Counted from the first letter of the stretch, positions 1 through 8,862 are shown. The stretch: DNA of 64,000 bases from Pseudomonadota bacterium (GCA_026390435.1 JAPLFY010000105.1:1-64000); one strand, 5' to 3'. Program-made: numbers and translations. The notes: a model not told the origin generated them from the sequence alone.

Positions 1-472
1 GGCAGCGGTAGCTTTGACTATGTAGTAACGATGGATCTCGCTGGTGACAAGACCAAAGACCTCAGATGCAAAGCGTTTATTCGTGTGCAGCCAGTAACGC
101 AGAGGGATGGGGAACGACACCACAAACTGCCGGTAAGGCACCAGAGGCAGTACATTTTGCGTCAGATGAGTGGCTGCCTCGGCCATTCTTTTGGCGCAGC
201 ATGACGGGCAGAAGCCCGCGTTTTTTGCAGCTAAATGCGACAACCGCCTCCTCACAGCACGCAGCGCATTGAAGGCGAATAAAGCCGTGGGCAAGAATAC
301 CGCATTTAAGATAGGCCTCGAACTCTTTGAGTACATACTCGGGCAAAGGGCATTGCTCGGCGTCCCGCTCGCAGGTGAAGGTGCTTAGATGCTCTGCGAT
401 GATTTGATAGCAGGGTGTAAGCTCGGGGCGTCGCCTTTGAGAGGAGCACGATTTGGCTGCGGCATTTGACAT
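1..472 (-). pseudogene. IS91-family transposase remnant, frameshifted and cut by window edge
   Basis: The start at 472 gives a protein resembling the N-terminal zinc-binding domain of IS91-type transposases: CGILAHGF, then a Cys pair, then FSCKKRG. Near 210-220 the frame breaks. The expected continuation (FCPSCCAKRMAEAATHL, then PLRYWLHTN and VTSEIHRYY) is open in another minus-strand frame as far as base 1. One extra base in the GGGC stretch explains this. The element would normally make a rolling-circle transposase, but this copy should yield only a truncated product unless the shift is a sequencing error. The catalytic Tyr region lies outside the window. Confidence 0.8.
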
Positions 473-858
473 GCCTGAGCTTTGATCACGAGCGCTGGGG
501 AGTGAGGAAGGGACATGAGTCTGAGCAGCTCAGATGTCACCGGGCGAGGGTCGTCGTGGGGGCTTGATCTGGATAGCCGCTCGTCATCAGGGCGTTAACA
601 AGTGTCGCATATTCGCCGCCTCCGAGCGCGGCAGCACCTATGTGGCATGACGCGCCAAAACACTGGTTTTTTCGGCTATTGGCTGTTTCTATAATTATAG
701 GCGGCGTGTCAATGATCTGAATATGAAACGTCCCATTAAAACTCTGCGATTCCTTATTAAAAAGCAACTGACCAGGATAATAACCTGCTCTAAGAGAGTA
801 GAATAAACATAAGATAGCTACTGTGTACCGACCACTTTCAACCTTGCAGAACTGAACT
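473..858. other. Gene-free stretch between transposase remnant and barrel pseudogene
   Basis: No convincing gene was found in 386 bases. A 76-codon minus-strand frame (537-767) has no recognisable motif, signal peptide or ribosome site. The segment next to the transposase start may contain one end of the insertion element, but no boundary or target motif could be fixed by eye. The last 60 bases presumably hold the promoter of the plus-strand gene; no clear -35/-10 pair was seen. Confidence 0.4.
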
Positions 859-1880
859 ATGCAACCTATTCAGTCAAGTCTTGGCGTGTTTAACAAATCT
901 GGCTTCAAGCTTCGCTGTTGCAGCGCTTTGCAAACGTTGGCGCTCCTTGGTGTTGCAGGGCACTCCGATGCCATTTATGCCCGCGAAGGACTTTCCGGCA
1001 GTACGAAGTCCTCTAGTGATGATGGTGAACCTTCCGGGCCCGACCTAGGACCGTGGAAGGTGAAGGTGCCGAAATTATTTCAAGCTAATGGCTACGGCTT
1101 GCAACTGCGCGGCAAGTACCTATCTCTTGGTTCTGACACCATCACCATTTCAGGACGGGACACCACCGAATTTGTGGGGCTTCTCGACTCTAGAGGGCGC
1201 ATCGTAGACCTGAGAAAAGTGCCCGTAACACAGCACGTATTGACCGGTTTTTCCGCAAGGCAGTTCCGTCTGGCCGGTGGCGTGGGCCTTGGTATCAATG
1301 CAGGTAAGTTGGTTGATGATCGCCTGATCCCGGCGGCCGTTTGGCGGCAAACTTTTGATGTTTCCTACCAACCATCAGCTGTCGGCATCTTACTCGGCAC
1401 TGGATTAGCGGCAGGTTCCGTCACGGGTGCTAAAAGTGACACGGGAGGTGGAAGCACCGAAACTAATGGAACAGGTTCGACCAATCGTTACACGAGTGTT
1501 GAACTACGCTTGGGCGGGCAGCTGGACTTTGGACTCAACCAATGGGGCAGGAACTACCGTTGGCAGGCTCTAGCGCAGGCAGGAGTGCTGCTCAGCGCCC
1601 ACGGCGTGGCTCTGGAGATCAGCAGAGCACAACGAATGCCGGTGGAACTAGTGGATCCAGTGCCTCCGATAACAGTAGTAGTAATTCGGATTCATCTAAT
1701 AGTCGGGGAGGCGGAGCTACTGGAATATTCGGTGGCTTAGACATTTTTTACGTGTGGCCGGTTTGGAGTATTGGAGGGCGGGTCACTGCGCGATCTGAAT
1801 CGATTGCTGGCAGGGACCGGGGACTTAACGGCAGCTTGAATAGCGTCAGTATTGAACTGCTTGGTGCTGGCTCGATTTGA
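859..1880 (+). pseudogene. Outer-membrane beta-barrel-like protein with internal frameshift
   Basis: The first frame (859-1740) begins with an export signal-like segment (ALQTLALLGVAGHSDAIYA). It continues with alternating hydrophobic strands typical of small barrel proteins (QFRLAGGVGLGINAG, RYTSVELRLGGQLDFGL). After about 1610-1625 its composition becomes improbable, while the overlapping frame ending at 1880 gives a Ser/Asn/Gly-rich loop followed by barrel-like strands (IFGGLDIFYVWPVWSIGG). Loss of one base would explain both halves. There is no homopolymer at the joint, so a real mutation is plausible, though assembly error is not excluded. Function unknown. Confidence 0.6.
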
Positions 1881-1989
1881 TACCTTGAGTGGTTTGTTTG
1901 ACAATTTGCACCCAAAAACACCTGTTGGCACTTGCTGATTTTTTGTAGGCTGATGATTGAGTCGATATCCGCGAGACATGGGGTGCTTT

Positions 1990-3027
1990 ATGGGTCTGCA
2001 AATGGCCAAATCGAAGAGTGCGAAAGAGGCCTATGCACTGGTTAATGAGCTTCAGGCTTATTTAGTTGCGAAGCTAGACGCCTTGCCGCCCGCAGTTGCC
2101 GCCTCGCGGTTTCGTCCCATCGAATGGCTCCGGGCTAAAGGCAGTTTTGGCGGGGGGACTCGCCTCACTGCCACCGACGAATTGATCTTCAACCGCGCTT
2201 CGGTCAATGTCTCGCAGGTGCAGTACGAGAGTGATCCTAGTAAAACTTTGGGCTCAGCAACGGCGATTTCCACGATCGTTCATCCGCGCAACCCACTGGC
2301 GCCGTCGATGCATATGCACATCAGCTGGACGGAACTGAAGTCGGGTAAAGGATACTGGCGGATCATGGGTGACCTTAATCCGAGTATTCCATCTGCTAGT
2401 GATAAACAGGCTTTTGAGTCAGCTTTTCTTGATGCGGTGGGCGCAGAACTTTATGCGTATGGTTCAGATCAGGGCGCGCGCTATTTTTATATTCCAGCTC
2501 TTGGTAGGCATCGGGGAGTTGCGCACTTTTATCTCGAGGAATTCCAAAGTGGAGATGCGCCCTCAGACCTAAAATTAGCTAAACGCTTTGGCCTGAAAGT
2601 AATCGATACTTATGGCTCAATGGTTGATCGAATTTTACGAGCTAATGCTGAGGTCACAGCTAGTGATGTGCGCCAGCAGCTCGAGTATCACAGTATTTAT
2701 TTTCTCCAGGTTTTAACCCTCGATCGGGGCACAACCTCAGGTCTGTTGGTCCATGACGAAAATGATGTTGGGATTCTTGGCTCTCTGCCGTCCCATGTAG
2801 ATAAAGCTCTTTTGACGTCTTACGTACAACGGCTGCCGCCGGTGCAGCAGCTTTTATTGCAAGGTTTAATCGACGTCTTGCCAGATGGTGCGACCAGTTT
2901 AGTGGACGATGAGGTGAAGGCTAAGCTTGCCAGGGCCACGCGGCTGTTTTACCAAAAACACCCCGAGGCGCAGGAGCTTTTGGCTCGTGCTGACCGCCTG
3001 CCTCCGACGCAGCAGAATCATCTTTGA
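1990..3027 (+). CDS. hemF: Oxygen-dependent coproporphyrinogen III oxidase (HemF)
   Basis: HemF performs the aerobic oxidative decarboxylation of coproporphyrinogen III to protoporphyrinogen IX in haem synthesis, in the cytoplasm. Family blocks are visible in order: FNRASVNVSQV, IVHPRNPLAPSMHMHISW (His-rich substrate region), GDLNP, RYFYIPALGRHRGVAHFYLE, and YFLQVLTLDRGTTSGLL near the C-terminus. The sequence is divergent from enterobacterial HemF: the usual WWFGGG block reads YWRIMGD. Candidate starts are TTG 1957 and ATG 1978, 1990 and 2002; ATG 1990 has GGGGTG six bases upstream. The gene is monocistronic and converges on the DUF4143 ATPase. Haem demand fits the c-type haem proteins and haem A synthase nearby. 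Confidence 0.82.
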   Translation: MGLQMAKSKSAKEAYALVNELQAYLVAKLDALPPAVAASRFRPIEWLRAKGSFGGGTRLTATDELIFNRASVNVSQVQYESDPSKTLGSATAISTIVHPRNPLAPSMHMHISWTELKSGKGYWRIMGDLNPSIPSASDKQAFESAFLDAVGAELYAYGSDQGARYFYIPALGRHRGVAHFYLEEFQSGDAPSDLKLAKRFGLKVIDTYGSMVDRILRANAEVTASDVRQQLEYHSIYFLQVLTLDRGTTSGLLVHDENDVGILGSLPSHVDKALLTSYVQRLPPVQQLLLQGLIDVLPDGATSLVDDEVKAKLARATRLFYQKHPEAQELLARADRLPPTQQNHL

Positions 3028-3119
3028 TGGTGTTTCTGGTGGCCCCCGCTCCCAAAGCGGAACAACTTTTTGAAACCCTGTCATTCCAGCGGACTTCATC
3101 ACAACTTTGCTGCCGTGGC

Positions 3120-3150
3120 AGTATTGGCGAACGGGCCTCTTGCCAATACT
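3120..3150. terminator. Inverted repeat between convergent genes, possible terminator
   Basis: AGTATTGGC (3120-3128) and GCCAATACT (3142-3150) form a perfect 9-bp stem with a 13-base loop. It lies exactly between hemF and the oppositely oriented ATPase, and its right arm touches the ATPase stop codon. No T-tract follows on either strand, so intrinsic termination is only possible, not shown. Confidence 0.35.
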
Positions 3151-4475
3151 CAGACAGAGTAGTTTACAAGGTTGCGCAGCGCGTAAAAGGGAATGCTGTA
3201 GATTTGGTCTTGAAGGCCCCACTGGGCCTGCGAAACTTTGATGCCGTAGGGTGCATGTGCCTCCTTCTCTGATAAAAACATATGCAGGCTTTTCATCGCT
3301 CCGCCCGTCGCTGACTTCACCTCGATTGGATAGATGCGCGAGCCTTGCTCGCAGACGAAGTCGACTTCCGCTTGAGATGACTTGGCCTCGCGGTGCCAAT
3401 AGTGCAACGATGGGCGATGGTTGGGCACCGTCATGCTGACAAGCTCTTGCGCTACAAATTGCTCGGCGAGCGCGCCTGCCGCGAGGTGATTCATCCTCTT
3501 GTTGGCGGTCAGCATATCACTGAGCCTTAGTCCCAGTATCCGCGCACAAATACCAACATCCACCATGAACACCTTGAACTTCTCGCCCTTCTCCTGAGCG
3601 CTGAGTGGCACGCCATCAGCCGAGGTGTGTATTGCCTTATAGACGATGCCAGCGTCGACCATAAGATTTAAAGCCTGGCCGAGGTCTCTGCTGCGCGCCT
3701 CGCGATCGATGTTGCTGTATTTGAATTTCTGTCCTAGCAGGCGCGGAGCGTTATCGAAGATCTTACGCAAGTAAGGGACTTTTGCATGTGATGCGTATTT
3801 ATAAAAGTCTTCCCGGTAGGTGGCCATGATGACTTGCAGGATGTCTTCACACTCTTGTAGGGAGCCGCCGTTGATGTGAGTGTTGACCACCTCAGGCATC
3901 CCACCGAGTAAAAGGTAGGACGCGTATTCGTGGATCAACATATCGTGGGTGGTGCTATTGGGAGGATTCTTGTGACTCATGGCCTGGATCCGAGTGACCA
4001 GATCCTCGCGACCCTTGGCCGCAATAAATTCGGCGAAGTCGAGTGGAAACATATGAGCGAACTCGACCCTCCCCACGGGAAAAGACTGTTCCTTGATGGC
4101 AAATTCCAGCAGCGACCCAGTGGCGATGACATGCAATTCAGGTAGCTTCTCTTTAAAGTAACGCAGCGACTTGAGGGCTTCTGGCGTATCTTGAATCTCA
4201 TCCAAAAACAGCAGAGTCTTGCCGGGTATCGCCGGCACGCCAGTGAGATCTTGTAGGGCCTGAATCAGTTTGTCGGGATTGCCGTAAAGGTCACGTATTA
4301 CGCGCGCATACTCCGGCCGTTCGTCCAGGTTGCACTCAATGAAGTGCGGGTAGCTCTTGCCGTGCTGGCGGACAGCCCAGGTCTTGCCCACTTGCCGAGC
4401 CCCGCGCAGCAACAGGGGGCGGCGCGTGCCTTTGGATTGCCATGACTCTAGGTATTTCAGTATCTTGCGATTCAT
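3150..4475 (-). CDS. AAA ATPase with C-terminal DUF4143
   Basis: A 441-residue member of the AAA/DUF4143 family. Walker A is GARQVGKT (25-32), Walker B LLFLDEIQD (88-96), and a sensor-like IATGSLLEFA follows (about 117-126). The C-terminal DUF4143 half carries a restriction-nuclease-like motif with EVDFVCEQG and PIEVKSA, resembling the D...ExK core. The biochemical role of the family is not settled; it is common in accessory DNA. The length is normal and all motifs are intact, unlike the truncated relative starting near 4796. The ATG start at 4475 directs a typical N-terminus (MNRKILKYLE). No partner gene is adjacent. Confidence 0.85.
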   Translation of the reverse strand: MNRKILKYLESWQSKGTRRPLLLRGARQVGKTWAVRQHGKSYPHFIECNLDERPEYARVIRDLYGNPDKLIQALQDLTGVPAIPGKTLLFLDEIQDTPEALKSLRYFKEKLPELHVIATGSLLEFAIKEQSFPVGRVEFAHMFPLDFAEFIAAKGREDLVTRIQAMSHKNPPNSTTHDMLIHEYASYLLLGGMPEVVNTHINGGSLQECEDILQVIMATYREDFYKYASHAKVPYLRKIFDNAPRLLGQKFKYSNIDREARSRDLGQALNLMVDAGIVYKAIHTSADGVPLSAQEKGEKFKVFMVDVGICARILGLRLSDMLTANKRMNHLAAGALAEQFVAQELVSMTVPNHRPSLHYWHREAKSSQAEVDFVCEQGSRIYPIEVKSATGGAMKSLHMFLSEKEAHAPYGIKVSQAQWGLQDQIYSIPFYALRNLVNYSV

Positions 4476-4795
4476 ATATTTGTTTTATAGCCAAAGCTTG
4501 GTTTTTATATGTTTATATTTTAGCCTAATTATGGCCAATAGTCTCATCGAAAATACAACCAGAGGCCTACTATCCAGTGAGTAACCACTTGTAGCTGACA
4601 CCGCGGATAGCGCTGGATGCTCGTCATTCGAAATTGGGCTCCTGACTGAGCGAGTCTTCCTGGGGCTGGGTGGTGTGGGGGCAGCTAAAACTGAGCTAAA
4701 AGTTTGGTCCGACGAGACGATGTGAGTAATTTGGACTTTACTCCAAATTACTCATGAAAAAAATAGACTATGGTCCAATTTACTAATGGCCTTGA
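4476..4795. other. Intergenic region between two DUF4143 genes
   Basis: 320 bases without an intact gene. It holds the AT-rich promoter side of the ATPase (about 4476-4540) and a perfect palindrome at 4724-4753. Just after the palindrome, ATG 4754 opens a nine-codon frame (MKKIDYGPI...) that stops at once. This may be the start of the deleted ATPase whose 3' part survives downstream. Confidence 0.45.
4724..4753. promoter_or_regulatory. 12-bp perfect inverted repeat, candidate operator
   Basis: GAGTAATTTGGA (4724-4735) is followed by CTTTAC and the exact reverse complement TCCAAATTACTC (4742-4753). A degenerate third half-site, TCCAATTTACT, lies at about 4774-4785. The AT-rich arms and position just upstream of an ATG suit a regulator-binding site. 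A mobile-element end is the alternative. Confidence 0.5.
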
Positions 4796-5590
4796 GCAGA
4801 CGATTCACTTGTAAATCGTTATCGATACTTCCGCCTACATCCCTTCTCGTTGTTGGAATACGATCCTGACGGGAAACATAATTCGTTGGCAGATCTTCTG
4901 CGCTTTGGCGGTTTTCCAGAGCCTTTGTTTACGAAGAATGATCGAGAGCTTCGATTTTGGCAAAGAGATCGATTGTCGCGAGTGAATAGGGAAGATCTTC
5001 GTGATCTGGAGAGAGTGAAGGAAATTTCTCTGATAGAGGTGCTTGTAGACCTTTTGCCATCGAAAGTTGGTTCGCCATTGTCCATACAGAGCTTGCGCGA
5101 GGATCTTGAGGTCGATCATAAGACCGTATCCCGCTGGATAACCATCTTGGAAAACCTCTATGTCTGCTTCCGCATAGCACCATTTGGCAGTTCTAAGATC
5201 CGCGCAGTAAAAAAAGAGCAAAAACTGTATTTGTGGGATTGGTCGACCATCGAAAACGAAGGAGCGAGGTTTGAAAACCTCGTTGCCAGTCAGCTATTGA
5301 AATACTGCCACTTTCAGGAGGATACCGAATGTCACAAGATGGAGCTTCGGTATCTGCGCGATACAGACAAAAGGGAAGTTGACTTCGTCGTCATCAAAAA
5401 TAAAAAGCCACTGTTTGCAGTTGAGGTGAAGTCATCAGATACCAACCTGAACTCAAGTCTCAATTATTTTGCAAAGAGGACGACGATACCTAAGTTTTTT
5501 CAGGTTCATCTTGGCACCATAGATTATGAAAAGGATGGAGTGCAGGTGCTGCCTTTTTCGACGTTTTGTCAGCTTTGGCAAATGCCTTGA
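4796..5590 (+). pseudogene. DUF4143 ATPase remnant lacking the AAA domain
   Basis: The readable frame begins after a stop at 4793-4795 with ADDSLVNRYRYFRLHPFSL, which matches the middle of AAA/DUF4143 proteins just after the ATPase core. It then runs through DUF4143: FGGFPEP, SIQSLREDLEVDHKTVSRWI (a winged-helix-like segment) and the nuclease-like EVDFVVIKNKKPLFAVEVKSS. Walker A and B are absent, so about 150-180 N-terminal residues have been lost. A TTG at 4850 could in theory start a 246-residue product, but no ribosome site supports it. It is a paralogue of the intact ATPase at 3150-4475 and on the opposite strand. Confidence 0.75.
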
Positions 5591-5684
5591 TTTGACTGAA
5601 TTGGACGCAGTCTTCGACTCTCACCAGCCGTTATGTATCCCACCGCAATCTAGGTAGTAAGTAGCGTGCTATGCGACAGCATCT

Positions 5685-6167
5685 TTACCAATTAAAGCCA
5701 TCGGATTGGAAGTCATACATGATACTGGCCATGGCTGACGCTTTTCTAAGGTAGCTTCTGCTTTTCTCGAAGTCGCGCCGATAATAGTACACAGGAGAAA
5801 CTTGCAAGTAGAGTTGGTTCCAGCGGACTCCAACGCTGGCTCCGTAATACAGTCCTGATTCCGTGACGGTGTAGTCCACTCCGGTCTGGAGTCCGAAGTA
5901 AGGGGATAGATGCTGTCCCCTTAGAAACTCATATCTCGCTCCAAAATTTGCTGTTCCCGCGGCAATGATTGTACCGAGAGTGCCCTCAGCGAAGAAGTCG
6001 TGACCTAGTGCATACGAGCCTGTGATTGCTGGTATCGGCAAGACACCGCGCATTACTAGGGCGCCGACTCTTGTGGATCCCGGTCCCGCTTCAGCAGCAG
6101 GTTGATCTTTGCTTAGTGCGGGTGTGTTGATTAGCGATAAAAGAACCGTGAAAAAAAATTTTTTCAT
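5685..6167 (-). CDS. Small outer-membrane beta-barrel protein, last gene of protease operon
   Basis: 160 residues with a clear signal peptide (MKKFFFTVLLSLINTPALSK). It continues with amphipathic, Gly/Tyr-rich strands (YFGLQTGVDYTVTESGLYYGASVGVRW, read in segments; YLQVSPVYYYRR) and an aromatic C-terminus (NW). This suits an eight-strand outer-membrane barrel, but no named family was recognised. It starts only three bases after the stop of the protease-phospholipase gene, so the two are surely cotranscribed. It may act as surface anchor or export partner of that lipoprotein, which is inference from position alone. Confidence 0.6.
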   Translation of the reverse strand: MKKFFFTVLLSLINTPALSKDQPAAEAGPGSTRVGALVMRGVLPIPAITGSYALGHDFFAEGTLGTIIAAGTANFGARYEFLRGQHLSPYFGLQTGVDYTVTESGLYYGASVGVRWNQLYLQVSPVYYYRRDFEKSRSYLRKASAMASIMYDFQSDGFNW

Positions 6168-6170
6168 TGA

Positions 6171-7241
6171 TTAGCACTTTCCATTTGAGCATGAATTATA
6201 CGCATCAACACCTGCGTTTTTTACTGCTTCGTAATATACATTTGAAACAACTGCGATGCATTCACCGCGCGTCACAATAAATAAATCATTGTTAAATGTG
6301 CTTTCGCAAATTTTTCTTATGTCTTCGCGCAAATCTTTGTCGCATTTCTCTCTTCCCAGTTGTTGGCTATAGCACTGATCATGTGCTTGACATGCGGGCG
6401 TGAAATTCGCCACTAGTCCTGGGAGGCCCCAGTTGTCTGGCACCAGATAGGACGTGAAGCCAGTTCCGCAAGCGCCCGCTCTATCGGCCCACATAGGATA
6501 ACCAGTCACGCCAATCGGAAGTGGGACTAGAATCTGATCGGTTCTAAGGTGCGGGGTTCTTACGTGTTGCGAGCGTACGTGAGGCCATTCGAGTTTTATG
6601 GACTTATCTAAGACACTAATGTCTACCGCGTCGTCGTGAAGCTGTCTCGTATTGAGTGCAAAATTCATAGTTTCATTTAAGTTTGTTCCGACATGAATGC
6701 CTACTATCTTTTCGTCTTGTAAAATCGGCGCGCCTGAAAACTTAGGTATTGTATCGCATTGGTGTGCGAAAGCTGCTGCTCCCTGTAACTGATATGAGAC
6801 GCTGCAACTAGTAGTGACCTGCCGATTTTTTTGAATATCAATTGCTAGCAAAGTTAGTGGCTTTTTGTTGTCCAAAGCGCCAAATTCAAAATGTTTAGGG
6901 AAGCTCTGGTCTAACTTGTAGACGACAAAATCTTTCTTATCATCGAGCATCGTAATGTCTGACACATTAGCTTTTTGTCCATTTGCACTGAGAAAGTAAA
7001 ACCCGACGAAACTGTTAGGGTCGGGACTCGCGCAATGTAGGGCGGTTGCCACCTCGGATTTGCTGATCAAGGATGCATTGCATTGGCGGGCGTCAGTGAT
7101 CAAAAGGCCTAGGCGTTCGTCTGCATTTTTCGACAGAACGAGGTCATTTTGTCCAATAATGGCTTTAACTTTACCACTATTGGTGCTTTTACAGGACATT
7201 ATAAAAAACAAGCAACATAGTATCGTGAAACGTCGCATCAT
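6171..7241 (-). CDS. Lipoprotein: trypsin-like protease fused to phospholipase A2-like domain
   Basis: A lipobox ends at Cys17 (FIMSC). Residues about 40-210 are a trypsin-like fold with His69 (TALHC), Asp104 (KKDFVVY) and Ser169 in KFSGAP where most relatives have GDSGGP; the triad looks complete. A linker EWPHVRSQHVRTPHLR (218-233) follows. Residues about 255-356 resemble prokaryotic phospholipase A2: PDNWG, then NFTPACQAHDQCYSQ with the His287-Asp288 catalytic pair, then CDKDL, and several Cys for disulfides. The predicted product is an envelope-anchored enzyme with proteolytic and lipolytic modules. It is the third gene of a four-gene minus-strand operon. Activity is inferred from motifs only. 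Confidence 0.82.
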   Translation of the reverse strand: MMRRFTILCCLFFIMSCKSTNSGKVKAIIGQNDLVLSKNADERLGLLITDARQCNASLISKSEVATALHCASPDPNSFVGFYFLSANGQKANVSDITMLDDKKDFVVYKLDQSFPKHFEFGALDNKKPLTLLAIDIQKNRQVTTSCSVSYQLQGAAAFAHQCDTIPKFSGAPILQDEKIVGIHVGTNLNETMNFALNTRQLHDDAVDISVLDKSIKLEWPHVRSQHVRTPHLRTDQILVPLPIGVTGYPMWADRAGACGTGFTSYLVPDNWGLPGLVANFTPACQAHDQCYSQQLGREKCDKDLREDIRKICESTFNNDLFIVTRGECIAVVSNVYYEAVKNAGVDAYNSCSNGKC

Positions 7242-7282
7242 GACCCCGGTCCTTTCTGAGCTAATTTAATGATTTGCTGATT

Positions 7283-7861
7283 TTAAAACCAGTAGACTGC
7301 TTGTATTTTCGGCAATTGCCAACGAGAGTAGGGTCTGCTTGCGTTATAAGTTGTCCTGCGCTCACCGGTTGCGAATAGGCTTTCTTCAGTTTCATGGGAT
7401 CGGCCCAACCTATAGCCGATCCACGACAAGTCAATGGAGAAATTATCATTGAGAAACCAGCGGCTGCCCGTTGAGACCTCTGTGCTACGGGAATCCATTT
7501 TTGACTTTAAAGAAACTCTAGGAATCTGTTGATGAACAGTTGGATCGGAGTCTATGTATTCGGATGTTGTCCAATTGATGCCGCCAGAAACATACCAGGC
7601 ACCTTCCGTTGGGTAAAATTTTGCTAACGCTGAGGCATCGCGGTTCATTGCCTTCTCAGACCCTATGCCTGAGTTGCCTCCACTTAGGGTGATTGCATAT
7701 GTTAAGGAGTTGTTGGTCAGCCATTCGGCACCAAATTTGTAACCTATAAAAGGTGTTAATTGAACTCCGGCTAGGACTCCAATGGCCGCATTCGCTGATG
7801 TCCCGCCTAATATAGCTACTAGCATTAGGGCTTTGATCAGAATAAATTTCATACTTACCAT
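7283..7861 (-). CDS. Small outer-membrane beta-barrel protein of protease operon
   Basis: A signal peptide (MKFILIKALMLVAILGGTSANA) is followed by about 165 residues of alternating polar and hydrophobic strands ending in YWF, the aromatic end expected of outer-membrane barrels. ATG 7861 or 7852 are both possible; an upstream ATG at 7885 would overlap the preceding gene and spoil the signal peptide. It sits directly after one protease gene (stop at 7876) and 41 bases before the next, mirroring the gene at 5685-6167. Sequence similarity between the two barrels is not obvious. Function unknown. Confidence 0.6.
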   Translation of the reverse strand: MVSMKFILIKALMLVAILGGTSANAAIGVLAGVQLTPFIGYKFGAEWLTNNSLTYAITLSGGNSGIGSEKAMNRDASALAKFYPTEGAWYVSGGINWTTSEYIDSDPTVHQQIPRVSLKSKMDSRSTEVSTGSRWFLNDNFSIDLSWIGYRLGRSHETEESLFATGERRTTYNASRPYSRWQLPKIQAVYWF

Positions 7862-7875
7862 TTCTAGGCTCTGAT

Positions 7876-8862
7876 TCAGGAACAAACTGTAACCTTTTCA
7901 GTTGAGCAGCCTATGGACCCACCTTGTGTACATTTGATATTTGAATTGCAGGGGCCTTTGCTCACGCTGCCGCTGCCGAAGCGATTGGTACATTGCAAAG
8001 TCGCTTTGTACTGCGCATCAATTAAGACTGAATTGCCTTGGTATTCGTGACAACGGTTGCTTTCACCGTCAGTGCAGCAGTAAGTCTCTTGTGCAGCGTC
8101 ATTATCCCAAACTGGGCGGCTGGGATCTAGATCTGATACATCGACCCGCACATGGGGCGTTCTGACGTGCGGTGAGCGTGTGTGTGGCCATTCTAGTTCT
8201 GCGTCTACTTCAAGATCAGTTATTATATGGTTCTTGTTTTGAACATCAGATATGTTAAGTGCGTAATTGACTTGTCTTTTGGGGTTGTACCCAATGTGCA
8301 TTCCAACCATTTTACCGTTTTGAATCAGGGCTCCACCCGAAAACCCTTTAATCGAATCACAGTTATGTTCAAACGCTGAGTTCTGTTCTAATTTTCGAAC
8401 GGGTTTGCAGCTTGTGGTTTTGAGATCTCTGGTCTGGGGATCGTAGGCAAATAATCTGAGCGGCTGGTTCAGGTCAAAAATGCCTATATCGTAATGAAAA
8501 TTGAACACTGCGGCAGTAGTGTAAATTACAAAGTCCTTTGTCGAATCGAGAAAAAAAATATCGACAATTTTTGTTTGGGCACTTGCCGCAGAGACAGTCA
8601 TAGCGGCAAAGGACTGCGGATCATCTCCTATGCAGTGAAGGGCGGCTGCAACTTGCCGCGGGCCCACAATCGTCGCATTGCAGTTATGTTGCCCGTTGTT
8701 CAACAACACGTGCAAGTCGCGGTTTGTGGGTGGCGGCACTGTTTGAAGAGTGTTGATACCCAGTATAGCTCGCGTTTCAGAGGCCCCTTGGCCGCCCGCG
8801 GTCTTACAGGAGTGAGCTACTGAATTCGCAACGAATATAAGCAAAATTTTCGCTAGCTTCAT
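7876..8862 (-). CDS. Lipoprotein: trypsin-like protease with Cys-rich C-terminal domain
   Basis: A paralogue of the protease at 6171-7241. A hydrophobic N-terminus leads to a lipobox-like AHSC (Cys19). The catalytic residues appear to be His76 (AALHC), Asp110 (TKDFVIY) and Ser175 (GFSGGAL). The linker EWPHTRSPHVRTPHVR (224-239) is nearly identical to that of its relative. Beyond it the protein diverges: instead of a phospholipase domain it has about 85 residues with eight Cys (262, 263, 271, 291, 305, 311, 319, 327), probably a small disulfide-bonded domain. First gene of the operon; the upstream region holds an AT-rich TATAAT-like box near 8896-8901. Confidence 0.75.
   Translation of the reverse strand: MKLAKILLIFVANSVAHSCKTAGGQGASETRAILGINTLQTVPPPTNRDLHVLLNNGQHNCNATIVGPRQVAAALHCIGDDPQSFAAMTVSAASAQTKIVDIFFLDSTKDFVIYTTAAVFNFHYDIGIFDLNQPLRLFAYDPQTRDLKTTSCKPVRKLEQNSAFEHNCDSIKGFSGGALIQNGKMVGMHIGYNPKRQVNYALNISDVQNKNHIITDLEVDAELEWPHTRSPHVRTPHVRVDVSDLDPSRPVWDNDAAQETYCCTDGESNRCHEYQGNSVLIDAQYKATLQCTNRFGSGSVSKGPCNSNIKCTQGGSIGCSTEKVTVCS

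Noticed and set aside
537-767. 76-codon minus-strand frame next to the transposase remnant
   Set aside because: No motif, no signal peptide, no ribosome site; likely a chance frame in gene-free DNA.
4850-5590. Treating the DUF4143 C-terminal half as a complete gene
   Set aside because: Family-like residues continue upstream of the TTG at 4850 until a stop at 4793, and the AAA domain is missing.
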